DNA of 64,000 nt, from the NCBI RefSeq assembly GCF_001956215.1, contig NZ_MRTQ01000001.1, positions 186,001 through 250,000 of the forward strand, in the 5' to 3' direction. A program made the position numbers and the translations under genes. Below are positions 9,011 through 17,339 of this stretch, in pieces. A model generated the notes under the pieces. The model did no database searches. It worked only from the letters and a program-made list of their open reading frames with translations, and was not told where the DNA came from. Position 1 is the stretch's first letter. Each line of letters begins with the position of its first letter. The stretch is from Paenibacillus sp. FSL R5-0490. Lineage in GTDB: Bacteria > Bacillota > Bacilli > Bacillales > Cytobacillaceae.

Positions 9011-9934
9011 TTGAAAATATTTGATGCACATTGTGATGTTCTATATAAAATGTTTATGGACAGAAGGATTGACTTTCAAAATTCAGGCAGTCTTCAGGTG
9101 AATCTGGAAGCGCTTCAGGCATCAGACCTAAAGGTTCAGTGCTTTGCCATATATGTTCCGGAATCCGTCCATCCGGAAATGAAGTTCAACGCAGCCCTGT
9201 ATATGGTCAATCTGTTTTACGAGAAAGTGCTTAAACCCAATCCTAAATTAAAGCTCATTAGAAGCACCCGGGACATTAACAGGCTGAAAGATGATGAAAC
9301 AGGAGCGATGCTGACCCTGGAGGGCTGCGACGCGGTTGGCTGCGATCTGCTTAAATTGAAGACGCTTCTCAGGCTGGGAGTATCTTCAGTGGGGTTAACC
9401 TGGAATTATGCCAACTGTGCAGCGGATGGAGTGCTTGAGGAGAGAGGGGCAGGCCTATCTTCTTTTGGCAAAGGGGTGGTACATGAATTAAATGCCAGTA
9501 AAGCATGGTGTGATGTTTCCCATCTTTCTGAACGGGGCTTCTGGGATGTGATGGAATGGGCCGACTATCCTATTGCCACTCATTCAAACTGCTATACTAT
9601 GTGCCCGCATCCGCGCAATTTAACGAACGAACAGATTGAAGCGATGATTGACAGGGACAGTGTGATGGGCATTACATTTGTGACTGAATTTTTAGCAGGC
9701 AAACAAACAGCGGCAATTACTGATGTTCTCAGGCACCTGGAATATGTATGTTCACTTGGGGGAGAGAATCACGTCGGATTTGGTTCGGATTTTGATGGTA
9801 CAGATGGGAAAGTTACAGATTTGGAGGATGCAAGAAAATACGATAACCTGATAAATGAACTGTTAAAATATTATTCTGATATACAAGCTGAAAAATTTTT
9901 ATTTCGTAATTTTTATAGCAGGTTTCCAAGGTGA
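9011..9934 (+). CDS. Membrane-dipeptidase family (M19) peptidase
   Basis: 307 aa from a TTG start placed 8 nt after a strong GGGAGG site; an ATG 27 nt upstream (8984) lacks a ribosome site. Family M19 zinc dipeptidases cleave dipeptides, including those with a C-terminal D-residue. Metal and catalytic motifs are visible: D-A-H-C-D near the start, LEGCDAVG near 105, HLSERGFWDV near 170, THSNC near 190, and GFGSDFDG near 260. No signal peptide, so cytoplasmic. B. subtilis has tdh-kbl in this region instead. Substrate is not predictable from the sequence. Confidence 0.9.
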   Translation: MKIFDAHCDVLYKMFMDRRIDFQNSGSLQVNLEALQASDLKVQCFAIYVPESVHPEMKFNAALYMVNLFYEKVLKPNPKLKLIRSTRDINRLKDDETGAMLTLEGCDAVGCDLLKLKTLLRLGVSSVGLTWNYANCAADGVLEERGAGLSSFGKGVVHELNASKAWCDVSHLSERGFWDVMEWADYPIATHSNCYTMCPHPRNLTNEQIEAMIDRDSVMGITFVTEFLAGKQTAAITDVLRHLEYVCSLGGENHVGFGSDFDGTDGKVTDLEDARKYDNLINELLKYYSDIQAEKFLFRNFYSRFPR

Positions 9935-10233
9935 AAATGTTGAAAAAACGATATATCAAGGTATGTGAGGAACCTCAAAAATCCACAATTAAATAATCTT
10001 TTTAGCATTTTTCAAAAAATAAAAAAATATTCATCTTTTAATCGATAAATATACGGAAAGGGTTGCTTTTTTAGACACATAGGTCTAGAATTGAAAGCGT
10101 TTAGTACCCATCCATCTTCCAGAATATAGCCTAAAATGCATGTTGAAATGGCGGAGTGACTGGACAAGTACTACACTGATATAAATAAAGCGTTTTTACA
10201 TAATTTCTTAACGTATCTAAAGGGGTGTAAGAG
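9935..10233. other. Dipeptidase-korA intergenic region
   Basis: 299 bp without a gene. It contains a small inverted repeat TAGAC-N6-GTCTA (around 10074-10089) and, adjoining it, a cre-like site (listed separately). I found no consensus sigma-A pair for korA and no terminator for the dipeptidase. Confidence 0.5.
10092..10105 (+). promoter_or_regulatory. Candidate catabolite-responsive element before korA
   Basis: TGAAAGCGTTTAGT matches the CcpA consensus TGWAANCGNTNWCA at all but the last two positions. It lies 129 nt before korA. Control of a 2-oxoacid oxidoreductase by CcpA would be logical, but a single degenerate match is weak evidence. Confidence 0.4.
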
Positions 10234-11970
10234 ATGATCAATCAACTTTCATGGAAAGTTGGAGGACAGCAAGGGGAAGGTATTGAAAGTACCGGAGAGA
10301 TTTTTTCCATTGCGCTAAATCGTTTAGGCTACTACCTGTACGGTTACCGCCACTTTTCATCACGAATTAAAGGCGGGCACACGAACAACAAGATTCGCGT
10401 CAGCACGTCACAAATCCGTTCTATATCAGACGATTTAGATATTTTGGTAGCTTTCGACCAGGAAACAATCGATTTAAACTACAAAGAACTTCACGATAAA
10501 GGGATCATGATTGCAGATGCGAAATTTGATCCTAAACAGCCAGAAGATACGAATGCAGTTTTGTTTGCAGTGCCTTTTACAGAGATTGCTACAGAGCTAG
10601 GAACATCCCTGATGAAAAACATGGTTGCTGTCGGTGCGACATGTGCAGTTCTAAATCTAGATATTAAAGTATTTGAAGAAGTAGTTCAAGAAATTTTTGG
10701 ACGAAAAGGACAGCAGGTTGTCGATAAGAACATGGAAGCCATTCAGGCAGGCTTTGATTTCATGAAAGAAAAGCTTAGCGATGATGTGGAATTAATGGAG
10801 CTTGAAAAAGCTGACGGTCTGAAGCGTTTATTTATGATCGGAAACGATGCAATCGCTCTTGGTGCACTTGCAGGCGGCTGCCGCTTTATGGCCGCATACC
10901 CAATCACACCTGCATCCGAAATCATGGAATACCTGATTAAAAAGCTTCCTGCGCTTGGCGGATCTGTTATCCAGACGGAAGATGAAATTGCCGCGGTTAC
11001 AATGGCAATCGGTGCAAACTACGCTGGTGTCCGCTCACTTACAGCATCTGCCGGTCCAGGGCTTTCCCTTAAGATGGAAGCAATCGGCCTTTCAGGGATA
11101 ACTGAAACACCTCTGGTTATCGTGGATACACAACGTGGAGGACCTTCCACAGGACTTCCAACAAAACAGGAGCAGTCTGATTTAATGGCAATGATTTACG
11201 GAACTCATGGCGAGATTCCAAAAATCGTCCTTGCTCCAAGCACTGTACAGGAAGCATTCTATGATACTGCTGAAGCTTTCAACCTGGCAGAGGAATACCA
11301 GTGCCCGGTTATAATCCTATCAGATTTGCAGCTTTCTCTTGGAAAACAGACAGTGGAGCCGCTTGATTTCAGTAAAGTTGAAATCCGCCGCGGAAAACTT
11401 GTTACAGAAGAACTTCCTGAAATCGAAAACAAAGGTTACTTTAAGCGCTTTGAGGTTACAGAAGATGGAGTTTCTCCACGTGTAATTCCTGGCATGAAGA
11501 ACGGAATCCACCATGTGACAGGTGTTGAGCATGATGAAACTGGAAAACCTTCAGAATCAGCTGCCAACCGCAACGCTCAAATGGATAAGCGTTTCCGCAA
11601 GGTTGAAAATATTAAATTCAATACACCTGTTCACAAGAATGCTCCACATGAAGAAGCGGACTTGCTGATCGTTGGCTTCAACTCTACTAGAGGCGCAATT
11701 GAGGAAGCTATGAGCAGGCTTGAACAGGATGGAATTAAAGTAAATCATGCACAAGTTCGCCTGATTCATCCTTTCCCATCTGATGAATTATTGCCGCTTG
11801 TAAAAACAGCTAAGAAAATCGCCGTAGTTGAAAACAATGCTACAGGACAATTAGCCAACATCATGAAGATGAACGTCGGACATGCTGAGAAAGTATATAA
11901 GCTATTAAAGTACGACGGAAATCCATTCTTGCCGCATGAAATTCACACAAAATGCAAGGAGTTGTTCTAA
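10234..11970 (+). CDS. korA: 2-oxoacid:ferredoxin oxidoreductase, gamma-alpha fused subunit
   Basis: 578 aa. Residues 1-185 are the gamma domain (WKVGGQQGEGIESTGEIF, GYRHFSSRIKGGH); the rest is the alpha domain (GNDAIALGALAGGCRFMAAYPITPASEIMEYL; SAGPGLSLKMEAIGL) with a C-terminal domain II (VVENNATGQL). With KorB it oxidatively decarboxylates a 2-oxoacid, most likely 2-oxoglutarate, to the acyl-CoA and reduces ferredoxin. Ribosome site AAGGGGTG. The stop is directly followed by the korB start, so the pair is one operon. Confidence 0.93.
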   Translation: MINQLSWKVGGQQGEGIESTGEIFSIALNRLGYYLYGYRHFSSRIKGGHTNNKIRVSTSQIRSISDDLDILVAFDQETIDLNYKELHDKGIMIADAKFDPKQPEDTNAVLFAVPFTEIATELGTSLMKNMVAVGATCAVLNLDIKVFEEVVQEIFGRKGQQVVDKNMEAIQAGFDFMKEKLSDDVELMELEKADGLKRLFMIGNDAIALGALAGGCRFMAAYPITPASEIMEYLIKKLPALGGSVIQTEDEIAAVTMAIGANYAGVRSLTASAGPGLSLKMEAIGLSGITETPLVIVDTQRGGPSTGLPTKQEQSDLMAMIYGTHGEIPKIVLAPSTVQEAFYDTAEAFNLAEEYQCPVIILSDLQLSLGKQTVEPLDFSKVEIRRGKLVTEELPEIENKGYFKRFEVTEDGVSPRVIPGMKNGIHHVTGVEHDETGKPSESAANRNAQMDKRFRKVENIKFNTPVHKNAPHEEADLLIVGFNSTRGAIEEAMSRLEQDGIKVNHAQVRLIHPFPSDELLPLVKTAKKIAVVENNATGQLANIMKMNVGHAEKVYKLLKYDGNPFLPHEIHTKCKELF

Positions 11971-12837
11971 ATGGCCACATTTAAAGACTTTCGAAATAAT
12001 GTAAAACCAAACTGGTGCCCGGGCTGTGGAGACTTCTCCGTGCAGGCTGCGATTCAGCGTGCGGCAGCGAACGTTGGTTTAGAGCCTGAGAACTTAGCTG
12101 TCGTATCGGGCATCGGCTGTTCCGGACGTATTTCCGGTTATATCAATTCATTTGGTTTCCACGGCATTCATGGACGTTCACTTCCGATCGCCCAGGGTGT
12201 TAAAATGGCTAACCGCGATTTAACAGTTATCGCCTCCGGTGGTGACGGAGATGGATTTGCGATCGGTATGGGGCATACGATCCATGCGATCCGCCGTAAT
12301 GTGAACATCACTTATATCGTAATGGATAACCAAATTTATGGTTTAACAAAAGGACAGACTTCACCTCGTTCTGCGGCCGGCTTCAAAACTAAGTCCACTC
12401 CGCAAGGTTCAATTGAACAGGCGATTTCTCCAATGGAAATGGCATTAACAGCTGGTGCGACCTTCGTGGCGCAGAGCTTCTCAACCGACCTTAAAGATCT
12501 GACTGCGTTAATCGAAGCAGGAATCAAGCATGATGGCTTCTCTTTAATTAATGTGTTCAGCCCATGTGTTACATACAACAAAGTAAACACATATGACTGG
12601 TTTAAAGAAAACCTGACAAAGCTTAGCGATGTGGAAGGCTATGATCATTCAAGCCGCGAAATGGCTATGCAGACTCTTATGAAGCACAGCGGTCTTGTAA
12701 CTGGCCTAATCTATCAGGACACTGAGCGAAAGTCATATCAGGAGCTGCTTTCAGGTTACTCTGAAACTCCATTATCCCAAGCGGATCTTCAACTTGATCA
12801 AGCTCACTTTGATAAACTTGCAGCTGAATTTATGTAA
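11971..12837 (+). CDS. korB: 2-oxoacid:ferredoxin oxidoreductase, beta subunit
   Basis: 288 aa thiamine-diphosphate subunit. WCPGCGDFS near 15-22 is the conserved N-terminal Cys motif, GDGDGFAIGMGH near 90 begins the TPP-binding motif and VMDNQIYGLTKGQ closes it. Starts on the base after the korA stop. The fused gamma-alpha plus beta layout is the two-subunit OFOR type of aerobic Bacillaceae and archaea. Substrate choice (2-oxoglutarate versus pyruvate) is not proven by the sequence. Confidence 0.93.
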   Translation: MATFKDFRNNVKPNWCPGCGDFSVQAAIQRAAANVGLEPENLAVVSGIGCSGRISGYINSFGFHGIHGRSLPIAQGVKMANRDLTVIASGGDGDGFAIGMGHTIHAIRRNVNITYIVMDNQIYGLTKGQTSPRSAAGFKTKSTPQGSIEQAISPMEMALTAGATFVAQSFSTDLKDLTALIEAGIKHDGFSLINVFSPCVTYNKVNTYDWFKENLTKLSDVEGYDHSSREMAMQTLMKHSGLVTGLIYQDTERKSYQELLSGYSETPLSQADLQLDQAHFDKLAAEFM

Positions 12838-12843
12838 TAGACC

Positions 12844-12874
12844 AGAAGCTCGGGGCACCCGGGCTTCTTTTTTT
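12844..12874 (+). terminator. Terminator after korB
   Basis: AGAAGC-CGGG stem paired with CCCG-GCTTCT and followed by a T run. Confidence 0.88.
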
Positions 12875-12892
12875 GAATCCAATGTGACACTT

Positions 12893-12932
12893 ATCACTCA
12901 CAAAATACTAAATTTAGTCTAGTATTAGTGAT
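12893..12932. repeat. Two-part inverted repeat between korB and miaB
   Basis: ATCACT (12893-12898) pairs with AGTGAT (12927-12932) and AATACTA (12904-12910) with TAGTATT (12920-12926), separated by a 5-nt bulge on one side only. It has no T tail and lies after the korB terminator. Role unknown. The rest of this 294-bp gap shows nothing recognisable except the miaB ribosome site. Confidence 0.5.
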
Positions 12933-13131
12933 TGTGCAGGATTAAAAATATCCCTGAACTTACATACAGGTAATAGCTGCTGATAAGAGGCTGAGTGCGG
13001 TTTTCTATTGTTTTAACTATCAGAAAGCCTTATACTATAATAATGTGCACATGTATATTGCGCAGCATGATATTAGCTGAAAAATGAGTTTTAATGATAG
13101 ATGCTTCTCAGGAGAAAGAGAAAGGGGATAA

Positions 13132-14682
13132 ATGATGAACGAAAAACAACGTTTAGAAAGCCAGCAAGTGCAAACAGCAAATCCTTCGGACAAAAAATCC
13201 GTAAAGGATTACAGCAAATACTTTGAAACTGTTTACACTGCACCTTCCTTAAAGGAAGCAAAAAAACGCGGTAAAGAAGAAGTGAAATATCATAAAGATT
13301 TTAACATCCCTGAAGAGTTTCATGGCATGGGAAATGGCCGCAAATTCTATATCCGCACATACGGCTGCCAGATGAACGAGCATGATACCGAAGTAATGGC
13401 CGGCATTTTCCTTGGGCTTGGCTATGAGCCTACAGACTCAGTGGAAGATGCAAATGTCATTTTGCTTAATACATGTGCCATCCGGGAAAATGCCGAGAAT
13501 AAAGTGTTTGGAGAACTGGGCCATCTTAAACATTTAAAAAAAGAAAAACCGGATCTTCTTATTGGGGTCTGCGGATGTATGTCCCAGGAAGAATCGGTTG
13601 TTAACAAGATTCTTAAAACATATAACCAGGTAGATATGATTTTTGGAACACACAACATACACCGTCTTCCTAACATTCTTCAAGAAGCCTATATGTCAAA
13701 GGAAATGGTTATTGAAGTATGGTCTAAGGAAGGGGATGTAATTGAAAACCTTCCAAAAGTGCGCCGCGGCAATATTAAAGCATGGGTTAACATTATGTAC
13801 GGCTGTGATAAATTCTGCACTTACTGCATTGTTCCTTATACACGCGGAAAAGAGCGGAGCAGACGTCCTGAGGACATCATTCAGGAAGTTCGCCAGTTAG
13901 CGGCACAGGGCTATCAGGAAATTACCCTCCTTGGGCAAAACGTAAACGCATACGGAAAAGATTTTGAGGATATGAAATATGGCCTTGGCGATTTGATGGA
14001 TGAAATGCGCAAAATCGATATTCCACGCGTACGTTTTACAACCAGCCATCCGCGCGACTTTGATGATCATCTGATTGAAGTACTTGCGAAAGGCGGAAAT
14101 CTGGTAGAACACATACACCTTCCGGTTCAATCGGGTTCTACGGATGTCCTGAAAATCATGGCACGTAAATATACAAGAGAACAATACTTGGAGCTGGTTC
14201 GCAAGATTAAAGCGGCTATTCCAGGAGCAACTTTCACAACTGATATCATTGTTGGCTATCCTAATGAAACAGAAGAGCAATTTGAAGAAACAATTTCCCT
14301 ATACAGGGAGGTAGGCTTCGAAGCTGCTTATACGTTCATATACTCACCTCGTGAAGGTACACCAGCTGCCAAAATGGTGGATAATGTACCGATGGAAGTA
14401 AAGAAAGAGCGCCTTCAGCGTCTGAATGCAGTAGTAAATGAATTATCGGCAGAGGCAATGAAACAATATCAAGGCCAGACTGTCGAAGTTCTTGTGGAAG
14501 GTGAAAGCAAGAACAATCCTGAAATTCTTGCAGGATACACAAGAAAGAACAAGCTTGTAAACTTTAAGGGGCCGAAAACAGCAATCGGCAAGATTGTAAA
14601 AGTAAAAGTAACGGATGCAAAGACATGGTCCTTAAACGGAGAAATGGTTGAAGAACTAGACGCGGTAGAGGTGAATCAGTAA
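13132..14682 (+). CDS. miaB: tRNA-2-methylthio-N6-dimethylallyladenosine synthase
   Basis: 516 aa radical-SAM methylthiotransferase acting on i6A37 of tRNAs; its substrate base is made by MiaA (25.5 kb). UPF0004 domain cysteines in [18 protein letters not shown] and GVCGCM bind the auxiliary cluster; the radical-SAM motif is [11 protein letters not shown] near 227; a C-terminal TRAM domain follows. A long N-terminal extension of about 65 residues is usual in Bacillus. ATG codons at 13132 and 13135 both follow AAAGGGG; the second has better spacing. Confidence 0.97.
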   Translation: MMNEKQRLESQQVQTANPSDKKSVKDYSKYFETVYTAPSLKEAKKRGKEEVKYHKDFNIPEEFHGMGNGRKFYIRTYGCQMNEHDTEVMAGIFLGLGYEPTDSVEDANVILLNTCAIRENAENKVFGELGHLKHLKKEKPDLLIGVCGCMSQEESVVNKILKTYNQVDMIFGTHNIHRLPNILQEAYMSKEMVIEVWSKEGDVIENLPKVRRGNIKAWVNIMYGCDKFCTYCIVPYTRGKERSRRPEDIIQEVRQLAAQGYQEITLLGQNVNAYGKDFEDMKYGLGDLMDEMRKIDIPRVRFTTSHPRDFDDHLIEVLAKGGNLVEHIHLPVQSGSTDVLKIMARKYTREQYLELVRKIKAAIPGATFTTDIIVGYPNETEEQFEETISLYREVGFEAAYTFIYSPREGTPAAKMVDNVPMEVKKERLQRLNAVVNELSAEAMKQYQGQTVEVLVEGESKNNPEILAGYTRKNKLVNFKGPKTAIGKIVKVKVTDAKTWSLNGEMVEELDAVEVNQ

Positions 14683-15107
14683 TGGCTAAATACACAAAGA
14701 ATGAAATTGTTGAACGTGCAAAGGATTTGGCACGCATGATTGCAGAGACAGAAGAAGTGGATTTTTTCAAACGTGCAGAAGCACAGATTAATGATAATGA
14801 AAAAGTTAGTGCAACCATCACAGCCATCAAAGGTCTGCAAAAGCAGGCTGTTAATCTTCAGCATTATGGAAAAGCTGAAGCATTAAAGAAGACGGAAGAA
14901 AAAATAGCCAAATTGGAGCAGCAGCTGGATGAAATTCCTGTTGTACAGGAATTCAAGCAATCCCAGGTGGATGTTAATGAATTGCTCCAAATTGTGGCAA
15001 ATACGATTTCCAACACAGTAACAGACGAAGTCATTACTACTACGGGCGGAGATTTGCTGAGCGGCGAAACGGGATCAAAGATCAAGAACAGCAGCTGTTC
15101 ACATTAA
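14682..15107 (+). CDS. ricA: RicA/YmcA, RNase Y-associated regulator
   Basis: 141 aa alpha-helical protein that overlaps miaB by one base (TAATG). In B. subtilis YmcA, YlbF and YaaT form a cluster-binding complex needed for competence, biofilm formation, sporulation and RNase Y maturation of operon mRNAs. The C-terminal tail ends NSSCSH, whose Cys fits the reported iron-sulfur role of the complex (my inference). Gene order miaB-ymcA as in B. subtilis. Confidence 0.92.
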   Translation: MAKYTKNEIVERAKDLARMIAETEEVDFFKRAEAQINDNEKVSATITAIKGLQKQAVNLQHYGKAEALKKTEEKIAKLEQQLDEIPVVQEFKQSQVDVNELLQIVANTISNTVTDEVITTTGGDLLSGETGSKIKNSSCSH

Positions 15108-15120
15108 TTACAGAAACTGA

Positions 15121-15154
15121 AACACCCTGCACCAGTTAGTGCAGGGTGTTTTTT
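15121..15154 (+). terminator. Terminator after ricA
   Basis: Perfect 12-bp arms AACACCCTGCAC/GTGCAGGGTGTT with a 6-nt loop, then T residues. It also faces the convergent gene at 15210. Confidence 0.92.
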
Positions 15155-15209
15155 ACGCTCTATATTTAAGGGAGGAATTGGTATTGGCCATGGGTTGTGG
15201 GGGGGCCAT

Positions 15210-15560
15210 TTATTGGTTTCGCAATAGTTCTACTGCCTTTAAAAATTCTTTTCTATACTCCTGCTGTTCAATAATCGCAGCATTTAATGTCGACAGCAAG
15301 GATTGATTTAGCATTTTAGTTCCTGCATCATCAGACTTTTTGTCCAAAAAGTTAAGAAGGAAAGTATATACAAGGAGCAATGTCGAGTAATTATCTACAT
15401 ATGTGAGATTAATAGCCCGTCCGCCCTTTCCGCCGGCAGCATGGTTATTGATGGACGGTATTCCTGCTTCTGCAGCCATATCAATAAACTCCTTTGGAAT
15501 ACCCAGCTGCTTGAGGACTTCCGGATCCAGATCCAGTTTTTGTATATTTTGACTTAGCAT
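15210..15560 (-). CDS. Unrecognised protein, third gene of a small cluster
   Basis: 116 aa starting at MLSQNIQKLDLD; this ATG is preceded by GGGAGGGAG, whereas the longer open frame (to 15602) lacks a site. I do not recognise the family. Residues 10-40 carry DLDPEVLKQLGIP, then a Gly-rich turn (AAGGKGGRAINLTYVDNYS) and a helical C-terminal half (LLLVYTFLLNFLDKK; IIEQQEYRKEFLKAVELL). No signal peptide. The cluster is inserted between ricA and cotE, which adjoin in B. subtilis, so a spore-surface role is possible but only positional. Confidence 0.75.
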   Translation of the reverse strand: MLSQNIQKLDLDPEVLKQLGIPKEFIDMAAEAGIPSINNHAAGGKGGRAINLTYVDNYSTLLLVYTFLLNFLDKKSDDAGTKMLNQSLLSTLNAAIIEQQEYRKEFLKAVELLRNQ

Positions 15561-15625
15561 GGTACTCCCTCCCTTCTTTTTGGACATTTTAAGACTCTGC
15601 ATAGAAAAATGGCTTTATTTTTATA

Positions 15626-15922
15626 TTACGCTTTATTGCTTTGCTGCTGAGTTGTAGTGTTTACAGAAATAGCTGTGGAGTCTCCTCCATTTGCAATATT
15701 GTATTGAGCTGAAAGAATCGGAATGTTGATTAGTGCAGCATTGACAGCAAATCCGCCTACTGAAATCGGCAATTGCCCGTTCAGATTTGTTTGCGGAAGG
15801 TTGGCTTGTGCAGCGAAAGTAAAAGCTTCAGCTTCGTTGCCGCTGTCTGCTCCATTTACTGCTCCTCCGCTTGGCAATACACTATTGTCATTTTCGTAAT
15901 CGTCATAGCATCTTGATAGCAT
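15626..15922 (-). CDS. Unrecognised Asn/Thr-rich protein, second gene of a small cluster
   Basis: 98 aa from MLSRCYDDYEND, with GAAGGAGGTG just upstream; the open frame extends to 15940 but without a ribosome site. The first 40 residues are acidic and polar; the rest is hydrophobic with many Asn, Ala and Thr and likely beta structure (LPISVGGFAVNAALINIPIL), ending in NTTTQQQSNKA. No signal peptide, one Cys near the N-terminus. Small, low-complexity composition is common among spore coat and exosporium proteins. Function unknown. Confidence 0.75.
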   Translation of the reverse strand: MLSRCYDDYENDNSVLPSGGAVNGADSGNEAEAFTFAAQANLPQTNLNGQLPISVGGFAVNAALINIPILSAQYNIANGGDSTAISVNTTTQQQSNKA

Positions 15923-15965
15923 GGTTTTCACCTCCTTCAATTGATTGAAGTGGCTGATGTCCAGA

Positions 15966-16340
15966 TTATGAATCTTTCTTCATCATGTCGGTAAGATCTA
16001 AATCCAAAAGTTTTTTACCGTTTACAGATAATTTCACCTGTTTATAATCCTCGGATGTTTCCACAACAGGCAGCAGATTTTTTAATGCTGGAATCATATT
16101 CCCGATCCCGGAGGAATTTTTTGCGAAGGGTCCTTCCAAGTTTTTCAATGGCTTAAGAGTTTCCATTAGATTTCCTTTTAACTCTTCAGACTGAATTTTT
16201 TCTAATCCTTTTGTATAAATTCCGCCCAATGATTCGGTAAATTTGGCAACCATTTGTTCTGCATATTGTTTTGCTTCTTCCCCAGTCAGCTCTTTTCCAT
16301 TGATTGAAACTTTATAGCTGGAGTTCTCCTTGTCTGCCAT
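15966..16340 (-). CDS. Unrecognised small protein, first gene of a small cluster
   Basis: 124 aa, ATG start after TAAGGAGGTG. Begins MADKENSSYKVSINGKELTGEEAKQY and ends with a similar strand motif (QVKLSVNGKKLLDLDLTDMM), so two beta segments of the form K-V/L-S-I/V-N-G-K flank a helical, Leu-rich middle. I do not recognise the family. Leads a three-gene minus-strand operon (gaps of 43 and 65 nt), divergent from cotE. Sporulation control is plausible from position; no clear sigma-E or sigma-K promoter is visible on this strand. Confidence 0.75.
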   Translation of the reverse strand: MADKENSSYKVSINGKELTGEEAKQYAEQMVAKFTESLGGIYTKGLEKIQSEELKGNLMETLKPLKNLEGPFAKNSSGIGNMIPALKNLLPVVETSEDYKQVKLSVNGKKLLDLDLTDMMKKDS

Positions 16341-16506
16341 TCCTGTTCACCTCCTTATCGATAGTTTATTATATTGATTCATTAGCCAAGCTGTCTCCGC
16401 AGGTGTAATAGGACAAACGTGCATTTTTCAATTACTTACCTACTTGCGGGCAAAGCTATGGCAGCCATTATTCATATTTAATCTCCGTCAGGATTTGTTA
16501 AGACCG

Positions 16507-16534
16507 GAACATTCGCCCGCTTCCGGCATACTAT
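16507..16534 (+). promoter_or_regulatory. Sigma-E promoter of cotE
   Basis: GAACATT (16507-16513), 13-nt spacer, CATACTAT (16527-16534). This matches the mother-cell consensus KMATATT-N13/14-CATACANT at 13 of 15 positions. cotE has a sigma-E promoter in B. subtilis. Predicted start near 16541. Confidence 0.7.
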
Positions 16535-16638
16535 AAATCATGCCAATACTTTTGCCTAACATTCATAAAAATTATCGCACACTAGTCTAATATCCCGCAT
16601 AGGATGAATTGAAAATGAATGAGGAGGGTTCGCTCGCA

Positions 16639-17184
16639 ATGGGAGATTACAGAGAGATTATAACGAAAGCGGTCGTTGCGAAAGGACGTAAATTCACACA
16701 GTCCAATCATACGATCTGCCCGTCACACCATCCGTCAAGCATACTTGGCTGCTGGATCATAAACCATACGTACGAGGCGAAAAAAGCTGGAAAAACAGTG
16801 GAAATCTGCGGCCATTATGACATTAACGTTTGGTACTCTTTTAACAATAATACAAAAACCGAAGTTGTTACCGAACGGGTTGAGTATAAAGATGTCATTA
16901 AGTTGAAGTACCGTGATCCGGACTGTTTGGATGATCATGATATCATCGCCCGTGTACTGCAGCAGCCGAGCTGCTGTGAAGCTGTCATTTCTCCAAACGG
17001 CAACAAAATCATCGTCACAGTGGAAAGAGAATTCATGGTCGAGGTAATCGGCGAAACAAAAGTGTGTGTAGCTGTCTACCCAGACAAGTGCGAATGTGAT
17101 GATGACGCTTGGGGACTTGACGTGGAAGATGAAGAATTCGAGGATTTAAATCCGGATTTTCTTGTGGGAACTGAAGAAGAGTAA
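16639..17184 (+). CDS. cotE: Outer spore coat morphogenetic protein CotE
   Basis: 181 aa from [19 protein letters not shown], which aligns with the known CotE N-terminus; an earlier ATG at 16609 lacks a ribosome site while GAGGAGGG precedes 16639. Directs assembly of the outer spore coat in the mother cell. Conserved segments [17 protein letters not shown] and KTEVVTERV are all present, and the C-terminal tail is very acidic as expected. Lies between the ricA region and mutS. Confidence 0.97.
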   Translation: MGDYREIITKAVVAKGRKFTQSNHTICPSHHPSSILGCWIINHTYEAKKAGKTVEICGHYDINVWYSFNNNTKTEVVTERVEYKDVIKLKYRDPDCLDDHDIIARVLQQPSCCEAVISPNGNKIIVTVEREFMVEVIGETKVCVAVYPDKCECDDDAWGLDVEDEEFEDLNPDFLVGTEEE

Positions 17185-17188
17185 TGAC

Positions 17189-17221
17189 AAACTAGGAGGT
17201 TTTACTTCCTAGTTTTTCTTT
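17189..17221 (+). terminator. Terminator after cotE
   Basis: Arms AAACTAGGA/TCCTAGTTT with an 8-nt loop, then a T-rich tail. Confidence 0.88.
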
Positions 17222-17339
17222 TTATACTCTCCTCTAAAATCAAGCGAAATAACGACTGCAGCTTCCATCTTTAGTCTGAATCCTTTTGAATAGCATTTAC
17301 TTAGAATGGAATTATCAGATACAAAGGGGAGAGGCGAGG

